DNA from: an uncultured Eubacteriales bacterium | GTDB lineage: Bacteria; Bacillota; Clostridia; Oscillospirales; Acutalibacteraceae | DNA length: 19,329 nt | Reading direction: 5' to 3' | Assembly (NCBI GenBank): GCA_900321195.1 | Contig: ONVG01000026.1 | Location: 1-19,329, forward strand | Shown here: in pieces, positions 9,194 to 15,473 of the stretch | Layout: each line of letters opens with the position of its first letter | Position numbering within the stretch: the first letter of the stretch is position 1 | Position numbers and translations under genes: made by a program | The notes under the pieces: generated by a model | What the model was told of the DNA's origin: nothing | The model's input: only the letters and a program-made list of their open reading frames with translations | Databases searched by the model: none

Positions 9194-9212
9194 GATACAT
9201 CCCTCCAAAGAA

Positions 9213-10694
9213 TTACTTTCTTACATACTTTCCGTTTGGAAGCGGCACTATAAAACCATAAAGCTCCAGCTCTGTCAAAGATGACATTACGTCACTTATA
9301 CTCATTCCCGCCGCACTTATTATCTGATCCGTAAAAATCGGTGTATCTGAGATTGTATCATACACCGCGCGAGCGTTTTCTGTCAACATGTCAGCAGAAA
9401 AATCATTATTTTTTGCCTGCTTTTTATCATTTTTCACAGTTTTTTCAGTAATATTCAACATATTAATATCATCTTTTTTATCATTATGTTCAGATGCAGA
9501 AAATAACGGCTCATCAGCTGTTTCAGATATCACGATTTTATTTCTTTTGTTTATCTTTTTTTCTTTCCCGACATAAGGCTTGCTTTCCTTATATTCATTA
9601 TTATTGTCTATCTCAATATCCTTCGGGTCTGTATCAGACGAAAACACCTTGTCTATAAGACCGAGTATATACATATCGCGCAGATTTTTCTTATAGACCA
9701 CTGTTTCCTTGAAGGAAAGCACATTATTCAGCTCTGCTTGTTTTTTATCCTGCTTTGCATTTCTGCGAAAAATCTTTATAGAATCAATGTCTATATCCTG
9801 ATGCTTTCTTTCACTGTCATCTTCTTTTATCCATTTTATTATATCTGCATAGCCGTTATTCTTATCAGAAACCCATGCGCCGTATTCAATAAGCGTATCC
9901 GCTCCGTCGGATAATGCTCTCTTATAGTCTCCGCATAAGACAAATATCGGCTTTTTTTGTATGATAGAATATTCTGCCGTTATCATAGTGCCGCTTATCT
10001 TTGACGCTTCTACAACTATCGTACAGTCAGACAGCGCTGAGATTATTCTGTTCCTTAAAGGGAATGTATATTCAGTCGGCTCAATATCGGGCGGATATTC
10101 CGATATAAGTGCGCCGTGTTTTGATATTTCGGTCCTCAGAAGCTGATTTTTTTTAAGGTACTTATGATTCACGCCGCCTCCGAGTACAGCATAGGTATCG
10201 AATCCTGTCTGCAGTGCGCCCTTGTGCGCCTGTGTATCTATCCCGTCAGCGCAGCCGCTTATTATGTGGATGCCATTTTTTGAAAGCTCTGCGGCGCAGT
10301 TATAAGCCATAGTTTTTCCTGAAAGAGAAGGATTTCTTGTTCCCACTATTGCTGCACAAGGCTCATCGATATGTGATATATCACCCTTTACGAATATAAC
10401 AGCAGGCGGGTCATCTATTTTCCTGAGCTTATCGGGATATTTCTCGTCACATATCGGAAGTATGCGGCAGTTTATTCCTTTGCATCTTCTGACTATCTTT
10501 TGAGCATCAGAAAGTGACCTGCTGCAAAGCCTTTCCTTCTCTGACGGAGTAATATCGGAACATTTATCTATTTCCTCATCATCAGCGCAATATATACTCC
10601 TGGCATCTTTAAAATATCCAAGAAGCGCTTTTACATTATTACCCCTGTAATTAAGAGCATTGTGAAGCCATACCCAATAAACGATACTTTCCAT
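9213..10694 (-). CDS. dprA: DNA processing protein DprA/Smf with an expanded charged linker
   Basis: DprA protects incoming single-stranded DNA and loads RecA during transformation. The Rossmann-like core spans about residues 80-290 and contains VGTRNPS, SGCADGIDTQAHKGAL, AVLGGGV, the binding motif FPLRNRIISALSD (211-223) and VVEASKISGTMITAE. The C-terminal winged helix (about 435-492, TDQIISAAGMSISDVMSSL) is the usual DprA tail domain. The protein has 493 residues against about 360 for many relatives. The extra length is mostly a Lys/Asp/Asn/Glu-rich, low-complexity segment at about 291-432, encoded by AT-rich DNA. The ATG has AGGAGAT 6 nt upstream. It lies 19 nt after the methyltransferase gene and 19 nt before topA. 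Confidence 0.94.
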   Translation of the reverse strand: MESIVYWVWLHNALNYRGNNVKALLGYFKDARSIYCADDEEIDKCSDITPSEKERLCSRSLSDAQKIVRRCKGINCRILPICDEKYPDKLRKIDDPPAVIFVKGDISHIDEPCAAIVGTRNPSLSGKTMAYNCAAELSKNGIHIISGCADGIDTQAHKGALQTGFDTYAVLGGGVNHKYLKKNQLLRTEISKHGALISEYPPDIEPTEYTFPLRNRIISALSDCTIVVEASKISGTMITAEYSIIQKKPIFVLCGDYKRALSDGADTLIEYGAWVSDKNNGYADIIKWIKEDDSERKHQDIDIDSIKIFRRNAKQDKKQAELNNVLSFKETVVYKKNLRDMYILGLIDKVFSSDTDPKDIEIDNNNEYKESKPYVGKEKKINKRNKIVISETADEPLFSASEHNDKKDDINMLNITEKTVKNDKKQAKNNDFSADMLTENARAVYDTISDTPIFTDQIISAAGMSISDVMSSLTELELYGFIVPLPNGKYVRK

Positions 10695-10713
10695 TATTTT
10701 ATCTCCTGTTTGC

Positions 10714-11496
10714 TCAGTTCAGCAGCTTATACATCAATATAGCCGCCGCTGCCGCTGCATTAAGCGACTCTGCACGGCCGCGCATCTCTATCCTGACACT
10801 TTTTTTACATGCAGCTATCGTTTCAGGCTTTAGTCCGTTCCCCTCGTTTCCTATCAGCATAACACCTCCGTCCGAAAACTCTGTTTCATTTATATTTTCG
10901 GCATTCCTCGGTGTAGACGCATAAGTATTTATACCCTTCTGTGTAAGCCGTGATATATAGTCTGTAAAGTTTTCCGCTATCATAACAGGTACTCTGAAAA
11001 CTGCACCCATACTTCCTCTTACCACCTTAGGCGAGTATATATCACAGCAGTCATCCGAGAGTATCACACCGTCAACTCCAAGCGCTTCGGCTGTACGGAG
11101 TATAGTTCCCATATTTGAAGGGTCCTGAATATTTTCAAGCGCCGCATAGTGTCCCTTTTCTAATATTTTAAACATTACGTCACATTTGTCAAGTGCTTTA
11201 AAAATACACAAAAAGCCCTGCGGCGTTTTGGTATCGGATATTTTGGCGAAAAGCCTATCGCTGACTTCATAGGACTTATCCGCACAGGCTGATATTTTTT
11301 CAAATTCATCCGCATACTTATCCTTAGCAGCAGCGGTATATAAGAAAGCAGTTATCTCTGCGCCCGATATTGCCCCGTCAAAGCAAAGCCTTACGCCCTC
11401 GGAAACAAAGGCGCCTTTTTCCTTTCTGTATTTTGCGCTTGAAAGAAGCTTTGATACTTCCTTTATTATATCATTGTCCCTGCTTGTTATTATCAC
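10714..11496 (-). CDS. SpoU/TrmH-family RNA 2'-O-methyltransferase
   Basis: A knotted SAM-dependent methyltransferase of the SpoU class, modifying a ribose 2'-OH in rRNA or tRNA. All three class motifs are visible in the 260-residue product: ENIQDPSNMGTILRTAEALG (121-140, with the conserved Asn and Arg), LIGNEGNGL (214-222), and ESLNAAAAAAILMYKL (243-258). The N-terminal 100 residues resemble the L30e-like substrate-binding domain (KYRKEKGAFVSEGVRL). The start is GTG at 11496-11494, with GGAGGG 8 nt upstream, and it overlaps the upstream TGA stop (GTGA). The target nucleotide cannot be assigned from sequence; 23S rRNA is the usual guess for this clostridial subgroup. Confidence 0.93.
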   Translation of the reverse strand: MIITSRDNDIIKEVSKLLSSAKYRKEKGAFVSEGVRLCFDGAISGAEITAFLYTAAAKDKYADEFEKISACADKSYEVSDRLFAKISDTKTPQGFLCIFKALDKCDVMFKILEKGHYAALENIQDPSNMGTILRTAEALGVDGVILSDDCCDIYSPKVVRGSMGAVFRVPVMIAENFTDYISRLTQKGINTYASTPRNAENINETEFSDGGVMLIGNEGNGLKPETIAACKKSVRIEMRGRAESLNAAAAAAILMYKLLN

Positions 11497-12008
11497 TTGC
11501 TTTTCCCTCCGTATTCAAGTATGCGTTCCTTTATATACATAGCTGTCTGAGATATGGTCATCCCTCTTTCCTCTGCGACAATATCCGCATACTTTTCATA
11601 AAGCGGGAGCCTTTCATTATAAAGGTCTCTGAGCGTCTGCCCCTCCTTTATTGCAACTCCTCTTTTGGCAAGGTCTCCGAGCCTGTGTTTTATATCATCA
11701 TACGGGAGCTTTATATATACTATTATGCCTGTATTCTTAAAATGAGCCATAGCATCCTTTCCGTAGACCACGCTGCCGCCTGTTGCGATAACTGTTTTCC
11801 TTACATTTATAGAAGCGTTTATACGGTTCTCTATCTCATTAAAGCCCTCTATGCCTTCCTGCTCGATTATATCACTGAGAAGTCTGTCCTCCTGCTCCTG
11901 GATAACGAGGTCGGAGTCGAGAAATCTGTATCCGAGTATCTTAGCAAGCACAACGCCTACAGTACTTTTTCCGCATCCGGGCATACCTATCAAAACTATA
12001 TTTTTCAT
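11493..12008 (-). CDS. Shikimate-kinase-like P-loop kinase with altered substrate motifs
   Basis: A 171-residue small P-loop kinase of the AroK fold. Walker A GMPGCGKS is at 8-15; DSD (31-33) matches the first Asp motif of shikimate kinases, and R133 in NERLPLYEKYAD matches the late Arg. Two hallmarks differ. The FRxxE motif reads FNEIE (56-60), so the shikimate-contacting Arg is Asn, and the GGG loop reads GGS (77-79). The LID also lacks the usual RPLL and reads KRGVAI (115-120). It may act on shikimate or on another small substrate, so I give no gene symbol. ATG 12008 is preferred because the P-loop follows at once; GTG 12020 would add four residues and sits too close to AGGGA. It is the first gene of the cluster running to topA. 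Confidence 0.85.
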   Translation of the reverse strand: MKNIVLIGMPGCGKSTVGVVLAKILGYRFLDSDLVIQEQEDRLLSDIIEQEGIEGFNEIENRINASINVRKTVIATGGSVVYGKDAMAHFKNTGIIVYIKLPYDDIKHRLGDLAKRGVAIKEGQTLRDLYNERLPLYEKYADIVAEERGMTISQTAMYIKERILEYGGKSK

Positions 12009-12035
12009 ATTATTCTGCACTTCCCTTTTTACTCA

Positions 12036-12062
12036 AAGCTTTCTTTACAATTAAAGAAGCTT
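12036..12062. other. Imperfect inverted repeat in the leader of the kinase-like gene
   Basis: AAGCTTTCTTTA (12036-12047) pairs with TAAAGAAGCTT (12052-12062), giving 11 bp with one bulged base and a 4-nt loop, 28 nt before the start codon. No U-tract follows on the minus strand, so it is not an obvious terminator. It could be a leader hairpin or an operator. No convincing promoter was found between the rplT terminator and this gene. Confidence 0.45.
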
Positions 12063-12107
12063 ATGATTTTCCCTGTTGTCTTTTCATCATCTGCTTTGCG
12101 GCGGACA

Positions 12108-12156
12108 ATGAAAAAACAACAAATACAAATGCACTCAAGCCTTGACTTGAGTGCAT
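12108..12156 (-). terminator. Intrinsic terminator after rplT
   Basis: On the minus strand ATGCACTCAAG and CTTGAGTGCAT form a perfect 11-bp stem (12129-12139 with 12146-12156) with a 6-nt loop. A T-rich tail follows and includes a T6 run. It begins 10 nt past the rplT stop and ends the infC-rpmI-rplT operon. Confidence 0.88.
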
Positions 12157-12166
12157 CGGATATTCA

Positions 12167-12520
12167 TTAAAGAGCTGCCTTAGCCTTATCAACGAGTGCT
12201 GTGAAAGCCTCTGCATCTGCTATAGCGATCTCTGAAAGCATCTTTCTGTTAAGTGTGATACCTGCCTTTTTAAGACCGTTCATAAATGTAGAATAGTTTA
12301 TACCGTTTGCCTTGCAGCCTGATGAGATACGTGTTATCCAGAGTCTTCTGAAATCTCTCTTCTTCTGCTTACGGCCGATATATGCATAGTTGCCGCTCTT
12401 CATTACGGCTTCCTTAGCCATTTTAAAGTGCTTGCTCTTTGCGCCCCAGTAACCTTTAGCAAGCTTCAGTACCTTTTTTCTTCTTTTGCGTGTTGCCAAC
12501 GCACCCTTTACACGTGCCAT
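12167..12520 (-). CDS. rplT: 50S ribosomal protein L20
   Basis: An early 23S rRNA-binding assembly protein, and in Firmicutes the repressor of its own operon through the leader RNA. The 117-residue length is standard. The very basic N-terminus MARVKGALATRKRRKKVLKL, AKGYWGAKSKHFKMAKEAV, RKQKKRDFRRLWITRI and the C-terminal LNRKMLSEIA are all canonical. SD GGAGGT lies 7 nt before the ATG. It is the last gene of infC-rpmI-rplT, followed at once by a strong terminator. Confidence 0.99.
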   Translation of the reverse strand: MARVKGALATRKRRKKVLKLAKGYWGAKSKHFKMAKEAVMKSGNYAYIGRKQKKRDFRRLWITRISSGCKANGINYSTFMNGLKKAGITLNRKMLSEIAIADAEAFTALVDKAKAAL

Positions 12521-12576
12521 TTTGTATACCTCCGATAATACTTATTTTCAGTTAGATCGTGATAGCCTGCTTCCTA

Positions 12577-12774
12577 TTATTTGTAAGGAATAAGCTGCTT
12601 GATTGCTGCTACATTTGTCTTATCGGCAGCAACAGTCTTTCTGAGACCTCTTTTACGCTTTGTTGTCTTCTTGTTAAGAATGTGTGATTTGTTAGCGTGT
12701 GCACGAATCACCTTGCCTGTCTTTGAAAGCTTAAAACGCTTTTTAGCTCCGCTGTGTGTCTTGATCTTTGGCAT
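12577..12774 (-). CDS. rpmI: 50S ribosomal protein L35
   Basis: A small basic large-subunit protein of 65 residues: MPKIKTHSGAKKRFKLSKTG, then the Lys/Arg/His-rich segment expected of L35, ending KQLIPYK. The ATG at 12774 has AAGGAGGAT 6 nt upstream and gives the canonical N-terminus. An upstream in-frame ATG at 12822 would extend the protein back into the end of infC and past the SD, so it is rejected. It is the middle gene of the operon. Confidence 0.99.
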   Translation of the reverse strand: MPKIKTHSGAKKRFKLSKTGKVIRAHANKSHILNKKTTKRKRGLRKTVAADKTNVAAIKQLIPYK

Positions 12775-12799
12775 ATTAAGATCCTCCTTAAATTTCGGT

Positions 12800-13318
12800 T
12801 TATTTGTTTGGTTTCGGTGCAAGGAACATTATCATGCTTCGTCCCTCAAGCTTTGCAGGCTTTTCAACATTTGCAAATTCCTGACATGCTTCGGCAAACT
12901 TTTTCATTATTTCGGTTCCAAGTTCGGGATGTCCCATTTCACGACCTCTGAATCGTATTGAAACTTTGACCTTATCACCGCTCTTTATAAACTTCTGAGT
13001 ATGATTGAGCTTTGTATTAAAATCGTGCGTATCGATATTAAGAGAAAGGCGTATTTCCTTTATATCGACAATATGCTGATTTTTCCTTGCTTCCTTTTCA
13101 CGCTTTGCCTGTTCAAAGCGATACTTGCCGTAGTCCATGATCTTGCACACGGGCGGTACTGCCTGCGGCGCGATCTTAACCAGGTCGAGATTTTTTGACG
13201 CTGCCATATCGAGTGCCTGTGATGCAGACAATATACCGAGCTGACCGCCGTCCGAATCTATAACTCTGATTTCCTTATCACGAATTTCCTCGTTGATCTG
13301 AAGTTCCTGCTTGCTAAT
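12800..13318 (-). CDS. infC: Translation initiation factor IF-3, AUU start
   Basis: Binds the 30S subunit, prevents premature 50S joining and proofreads start codon and initiator tRNA. From the ATT at 13318-13316 the product is 172 residues and begins with ISKQELQINEEIRD (the Ile codon read as Met), the normal IF-3 N-terminus. GGAGGTG lies 7 nt before that ATT. The only upstream ATG (13351) would add 11 residues with the atypical sequence MFLYFYWRCFK and lies before the SD, so it is rejected. The N-domain (about 1-70), Lys-rich linker and C-domain (ISLNIDTHDFNTKL-type region to RFRGREMGHPELG) are complete. AUU starts on infC are known to allow autoregulation, because IF-3 discriminates against non-standard start codons. 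Confidence 0.95.
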   Translation of the reverse strand: MSKQELQINEEIRDKEIRVIDSDGGQLGILSASQALDMAASKNLDLVKIAPQAVPPVCKIMDYGKYRFEQAKREKEARKNQHIVDIKEIRLSLNIDTHDFNTKLNHTQKFIKSGDKVKVSIRFRGREMGHPELGTEIMKKFAEACQEFANVEKPAKLEGRSMIMFLAPKPNK

Positions 13319-13343
13319 CTTAAAGCACCTCCAATAAAAATAT

Positions 13344-13389
13344 AGAAACAAAAAGAAAGCACGAACAATTTACCTGAAATCGTCCGTGC
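13344..13389 (-). terminator. Attenuator terminator in the infC leader
   Basis: On the minus strand GCACGGACGATTT (13389-13377) pairs with AAATTGTTCGTGC (13371-13359). This gives 13 bp including two G-U pairs and a 5-nt loop, followed by TTTCTTTTTG. It ends about 26 nt before the AUU start of infC and would switch off all three genes when formed. Confidence 0.85.
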
Positions 13390-13489
13390 ATCAACAGCAT
13401 AAGGAAGCTCTTTGCAGAGCTTATAGAACTATTGACCCGTACCGGACGATACCCTACAGGTGAAAGCCTTTGCTTTACTTTGTTTTACC
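13344..13489 (-). promoter_or_regulatory. L20-type leader with alternative terminator and antiterminator pairings
   Basis: The untranslated leader of infC-rpmI-rplT. In the transcript the segment AUCGUCCG (13450-13443) with ACCUG (13461-13457) can pair with CGGACGAU (13386-13379) and CAGGU (13376-13372). The same downstream bases also form one arm and the loop of a terminator hairpin, so the two states exclude each other. Between them lies the hairpin AAGCTCT-gcaa-AGAGCTT (13405-13422) with a GNRA-type loop. This matches the Firmicutes L20 leader principle: L20 binds a long-range pairing or pseudoknot and shifts folding to termination. The family name is inferred from operon and layout, not from a covariance search. 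Confidence 0.82.
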
Positions 13490-13494
13490 AACAT

Positions 13495-13523
13495 ACTATA
13501 ACATCTTTTTTCCGATTTGTCAA
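13495..13523 (-). promoter_or_regulatory. Sigma-A-type promoter for infC-rpmI-rplT
   Basis: On the minus strand TTGACA (13518-13523), a 17-nt spacer and TATAGT (13495-13500). This is a near-consensus promoter placed directly before the L20-type leader, as expected for a highly expressed ribosomal operon. Confidence 0.9.
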
Positions 13524-13576
13524 GCCCGCAATTAACCTCAAACGGAAATCAATTTTATCAGGCAGTTTACTCGGAT

Positions 13577-13606
13577 GAAACCCTTTTCTTGCGAAAAAAG
13601 GTTTTC
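13577..13606. repeat. AT-rich inverted repeat downstream of scfB
   Basis: GAAACCCTTTT (13577-13587) pairs with AAAAGGTTTTC (13596-13606), with one mismatch and an 8-nt loop. It lies in the 164-nt gap between the scfB stop and the infC promoter. It may terminate scfB transcription, but no T-run follows the stem on the minus strand, so the role is uncertain. The rest of the gap shows no gene or clear signal. Confidence 0.5.
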
Positions 13607-13687
13607 CCCCGAACTCCCTTCCTAAATTCGCTGACTTTGACAACTCAAAAGTAAGCAAATAATTTTACAGCAACTTTATAATTGACG

Positions 13688-15103
13688 TTACCTGCACTCA
13701 ACAAAGCAGTCCTCGCCGTCACAGGTGTTTTCCTGCTCGATACCGAAGTCGGCAAGCGCTGCCTTTATCATTATGGCGCATTCAAGACGCTTCTTTTCAA
13801 GCTCACATCCTACCTTGTGCGATCTGAGTATATCTCCCTCATACTGATAGTTGTTTGCATTGCATCCGCCGCTGCAATAGAATTTTGCCCAGCAGTCCTT
13901 ACAGTTTTCCTTTGAATATACATTTGCCTTTGCAAAGCGCTGTTTCATGTCAAGGTCAAACGTACCGTCGTTGAGATTTCCCATTTTGAACTTTTCCTCA
14001 CCGACAAACTGATGACACGGATAAATATCTCCCTGCGGTGTTACGGCTACATACTCGTTTCCGCAGCCGCATCCTCTCAGACGCTTTATTGCACACGGCC
14101 CCTGATCGAGGTCTATCATAAAATGGAAGAAATTGAAATACTCGCCCTTTTTCCTCATTTCTATAAGAGTCTTTGCAAGACGTTCATACTCCTTGAATAC
14201 CATCGGCAAGTCCTCATATTTTATCGAATAGTCAAGCTTCGGGTCGGAAACTACAGGCTCAATGGAAAGCTGCTCAAAGCCAAGCTCCTTCATGTGCATA
14301 ACATCGGCCGTAAAGTCCTTGCTGAATGTCGTGAACGTACCTCTTATATAGTAGTCCTTGTCTCCGCGCTTTGAAACAAGCTTCTGATACTTAGGTACTA
14401 TGATATCATAACAGCCCCTGCCGTTTGGCGTAACTCTGAGCTTGTCGTTTATTTCCTTTCTGCCGTCAAGCGAAAGCACAACATTGTGCATTTCCTTATT
14501 GATATAATCTATCTTGTCATCATCGAGAAGAAGTCCGTTAGTAGTTATAGTAAATCTGAAATTCTTGTTGTACTTTTTCTCTATGCTCCTTGCATATTCG
14601 ACAGTCTGCTTTACAACGTCAAAATTCATAAGCGGTTCGCCGCCGAAGAAATCCACTTCAAGATTATGCCTTGTACCCGAATTTGCTATGATAAAATCAA
14701 TAGCCTTTTTTGCCGTTTCAAATGACATAAGGCATCTGCCCTGACCGAAATCCCCCTTTGCAGCAAAGCAGTACTCACAGCGCAGATTGCAGTCATGCGA
14801 GATATTTATACACATAGATTTTATAGGAGCTTTAGTCATAAGGTCTGCAAACTGCTCATAATCATCCTTTGAGAAGAGCTGTCCATCCTTATAAAGCTCA
14901 TATAAAGCCTCATATGTTTCCGTCAGTTCATCACGGCTGTACTTTTCCGACAGCTCATCATACATTTTATCGGGACAGACCTCTGTCATATTTTCATCAC
15001 AGCAGTCCAAAACATCATAGGCGATATCATCAAGGACGTGTACAGCGCCGCTGTGAACGTCAAGACATATATTATAACCGTTAAGCTTATACTTGTGTAT
15101 CAT
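13688..15103 (-). CDS. scfB: SCIFF ranthipeptide maturase, radical SAM/SPASM
   Basis: Installs thioether cross-links from cysteines to other residues of the SCIFF precursor encoded just upstream. The first 90 or so residues would contain the RiPP recognition element that binds the leader. The SAM cluster motif CNLRCEYC gives C105, C109 and C112, followed by FFGGEPLMNF (152-161). The C-terminal SPASM region has many cysteines able to hold two further [4Fe-4S] clusters: C337, C345, C347, C363, C401, C404, C410, C414 and C433. The 471-residue length is slightly above what I recall for the family; a tail after about residue 455 adds C461, C466 and C470. ATG 15103 has AAGGAG 7 nt upstream. Known relatives include CteB of Clostridium thermocellum. 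Confidence 0.95.
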   Translation of the reverse strand: MIHKYKLNGYNICLDVHSGAVHVLDDIAYDVLDCCDENMTEVCPDKMYDELSEKYSRDELTETYEALYELYKDGQLFSKDDYEQFADLMTKAPIKSMCINISHDCNLRCEYCFAAKGDFGQGRCLMSFETAKKAIDFIIANSGTRHNLEVDFFGGEPLMNFDVVKQTVEYARSIEKKYNKNFRFTITTNGLLLDDDKIDYINKEMHNVVLSLDGRKEINDKLRVTPNGRGCYDIIVPKYQKLVSKRGDKDYYIRGTFTTFSKDFTADVMHMKELGFEQLSIEPVVSDPKLDYSIKYEDLPMVFKEYERLAKTLIEMRKKGEYFNFFHFMIDLDQGPCAIKRLRGCGCGNEYVAVTPQGDIYPCHQFVGEEKFKMGNLNDGTFDLDMKQRFAKANVYSKENCKDCWAKFYCSGGCNANNYQYEGDILRSHKVGCELEKKRLECAIMIKAALADFGIEQENTCDGEDCFVECR

Positions 15104-15128
15104 TTACATTCTCCTTATATATAATAAG

Positions 15129-15147
15129 GCTCCCTACTTGAGGGAGC
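15129..15147. other. Second hairpin in the scfA-scfB gap
   Basis: GCTCCCT (15129-15135) and AGGGAGC (15141-15147) form a perfect 7-bp stem with a 5-nt loop, between the intercistronic terminator and the scfB ribosome binding site. In the transcript it is followed by CUUAUUAUAUAUAAGGAG, so it could add termination or affect access to the scfB SD. Confidence 0.55.
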
Positions 15148-15176
15148 TGAAAAAGGCGGACAAACATCCGCCTTTT
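15147..15176 (-). terminator. Intercistronic terminator between scfA and scfB
   Basis: On the minus strand AAAAGGCGGA and TCCGCCTTTT form a perfect 10-bp stem (15167-15176 with 15151-15160) with a 6-nt loop and a T5 run into the tail. It begins 25 nt past the scfA stop. Partial read-through would give much more precursor mRNA than maturase mRNA, a common RiPP arrangement; the ratio itself is inferred. Confidence 0.85.
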
Positions 15177-15200
15177 CGTGCATCTTTGATGTCAGTGAAA

Positions 15201-15350
15201 TTATTCTCTCTCACACTTCTGATTAGCAACTGTACAAGATGTCTTGCAAGCTGACTGGCAGGATGCCTGGCACTCGCCGCAGCCGCCCTTTACTGCTGAT
15301 TCCTTAAGATTAGCCTTGTTAAGAGTTTTGATATGCTTCTTTGCCTTCAT
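15201..15350 (-). CDS. scfA: SCIFF ranthipeptide precursor (six cysteines)
   Basis: A 49-residue precursor peptide. The N-terminal half is a Lys-rich leader (MKAKKHIKTLNKANLKES) and the C-terminal half is the core GGCGECQASCQSACKTSC followed by TVANQKCERE. The six cysteines are C24, C27, C31, C35, C39 and C46, the SCIFF pattern (six cysteines in about 45 residues). The Thr, Ser and Ala residues between them are plausible thioether acceptors. ATG 15350 is preceded by GAGAGGGTG about 8 nt upstream. It has its own promoter and is followed by a terminator and then its maturase. SCIFF peptides are nearly universal in Clostridia; a signalling role has been reported for related ranthipeptides, but the function here is unknown. 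Confidence 0.97.
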   Translation of the reverse strand: MKAKKHIKTLNKANLKESAVKGGCGECQASCQSACKTSCTVANQKCERE

Positions 15351-15375
15351 TGATGATTCACCCTCTCAAAAAAAT

Positions 15376-15442
15376 AGTGAAAAGTGGATAGTGTCAGTGA
15401 TAAACAGCGCTATTCACCAAACACAAAGCACTAAACACTTAT
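15376..15442. repeat. Paired 7-nt microrepeats forming an inverted repeat in the scfA leader
   Basis: On the plus strand AGTGAAA-AGTGGAT-AGTGTCA (15376-15396) and CACCAAA-CACAAAG-CACTAAA-CACTTAT (15415-15442) are two tracts with 7-nt periodicity that are complementary to each other. AGTG 15376-15379 pairs with 15436-15439, AGTG 15383-15386 with 15429-15432, GTGT 15391-15394 with 15421-15424, and GTG 15397-15399 with 15415-15417. In the transcript the internal loops are mostly U opposite U. The tract ends in AUUUUUUUG just before the scfA SD, so it could act as a leader hairpin or weak attenuator. Confidence 0.6.
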
Positions 15443-15471
15443 ATAATAACATATCTTTTCCATAAATTCAA
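15443..15471 (-). promoter_or_regulatory. Sigma-A-type promoter for scfA
   Basis: On the minus strand TTGAAT (15466-15471), a 17-nt spacer and TATTAT (15443-15448). It begins 2 nt past the stop codon of the upstream membrane protein gene, so scfA can be transcribed independently with a leader of about 85 nt. Confidence 0.78.
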
Positions 15472-15473
15472 CA

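Noticed and set aside
9194..9208. TTG-started extension of topA
   Set aside because: The TTG overlaps the SD for the canonical ATG at 9193, and the added MEGCI is not part of the family N-terminus.
12009..12128. Promoter for the kinase-like gene cluster
   Set aside because: Several TTG-containing hexamers exist, but none is followed by a credible -10 box at 16-18 nt; only a hairpin at 12036-12062 is supported.
11370..12170. A 266-codon open frame on the plus strand
   Set aside because: It lies antisense over the methyltransferase and kinase-like genes, both of which have clear family motifs. Its product is Leu/Tyr/Ser-rich without a recognisable domain and it has no supporting SD.
15376..15442. 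Possible CRISPR-like or IS-end repeat
   Set aside because: Units are 7 nt and diverge; there are no spacers, no direct repeats of 20-40 nt, no target duplication and no cas or transposase genes.
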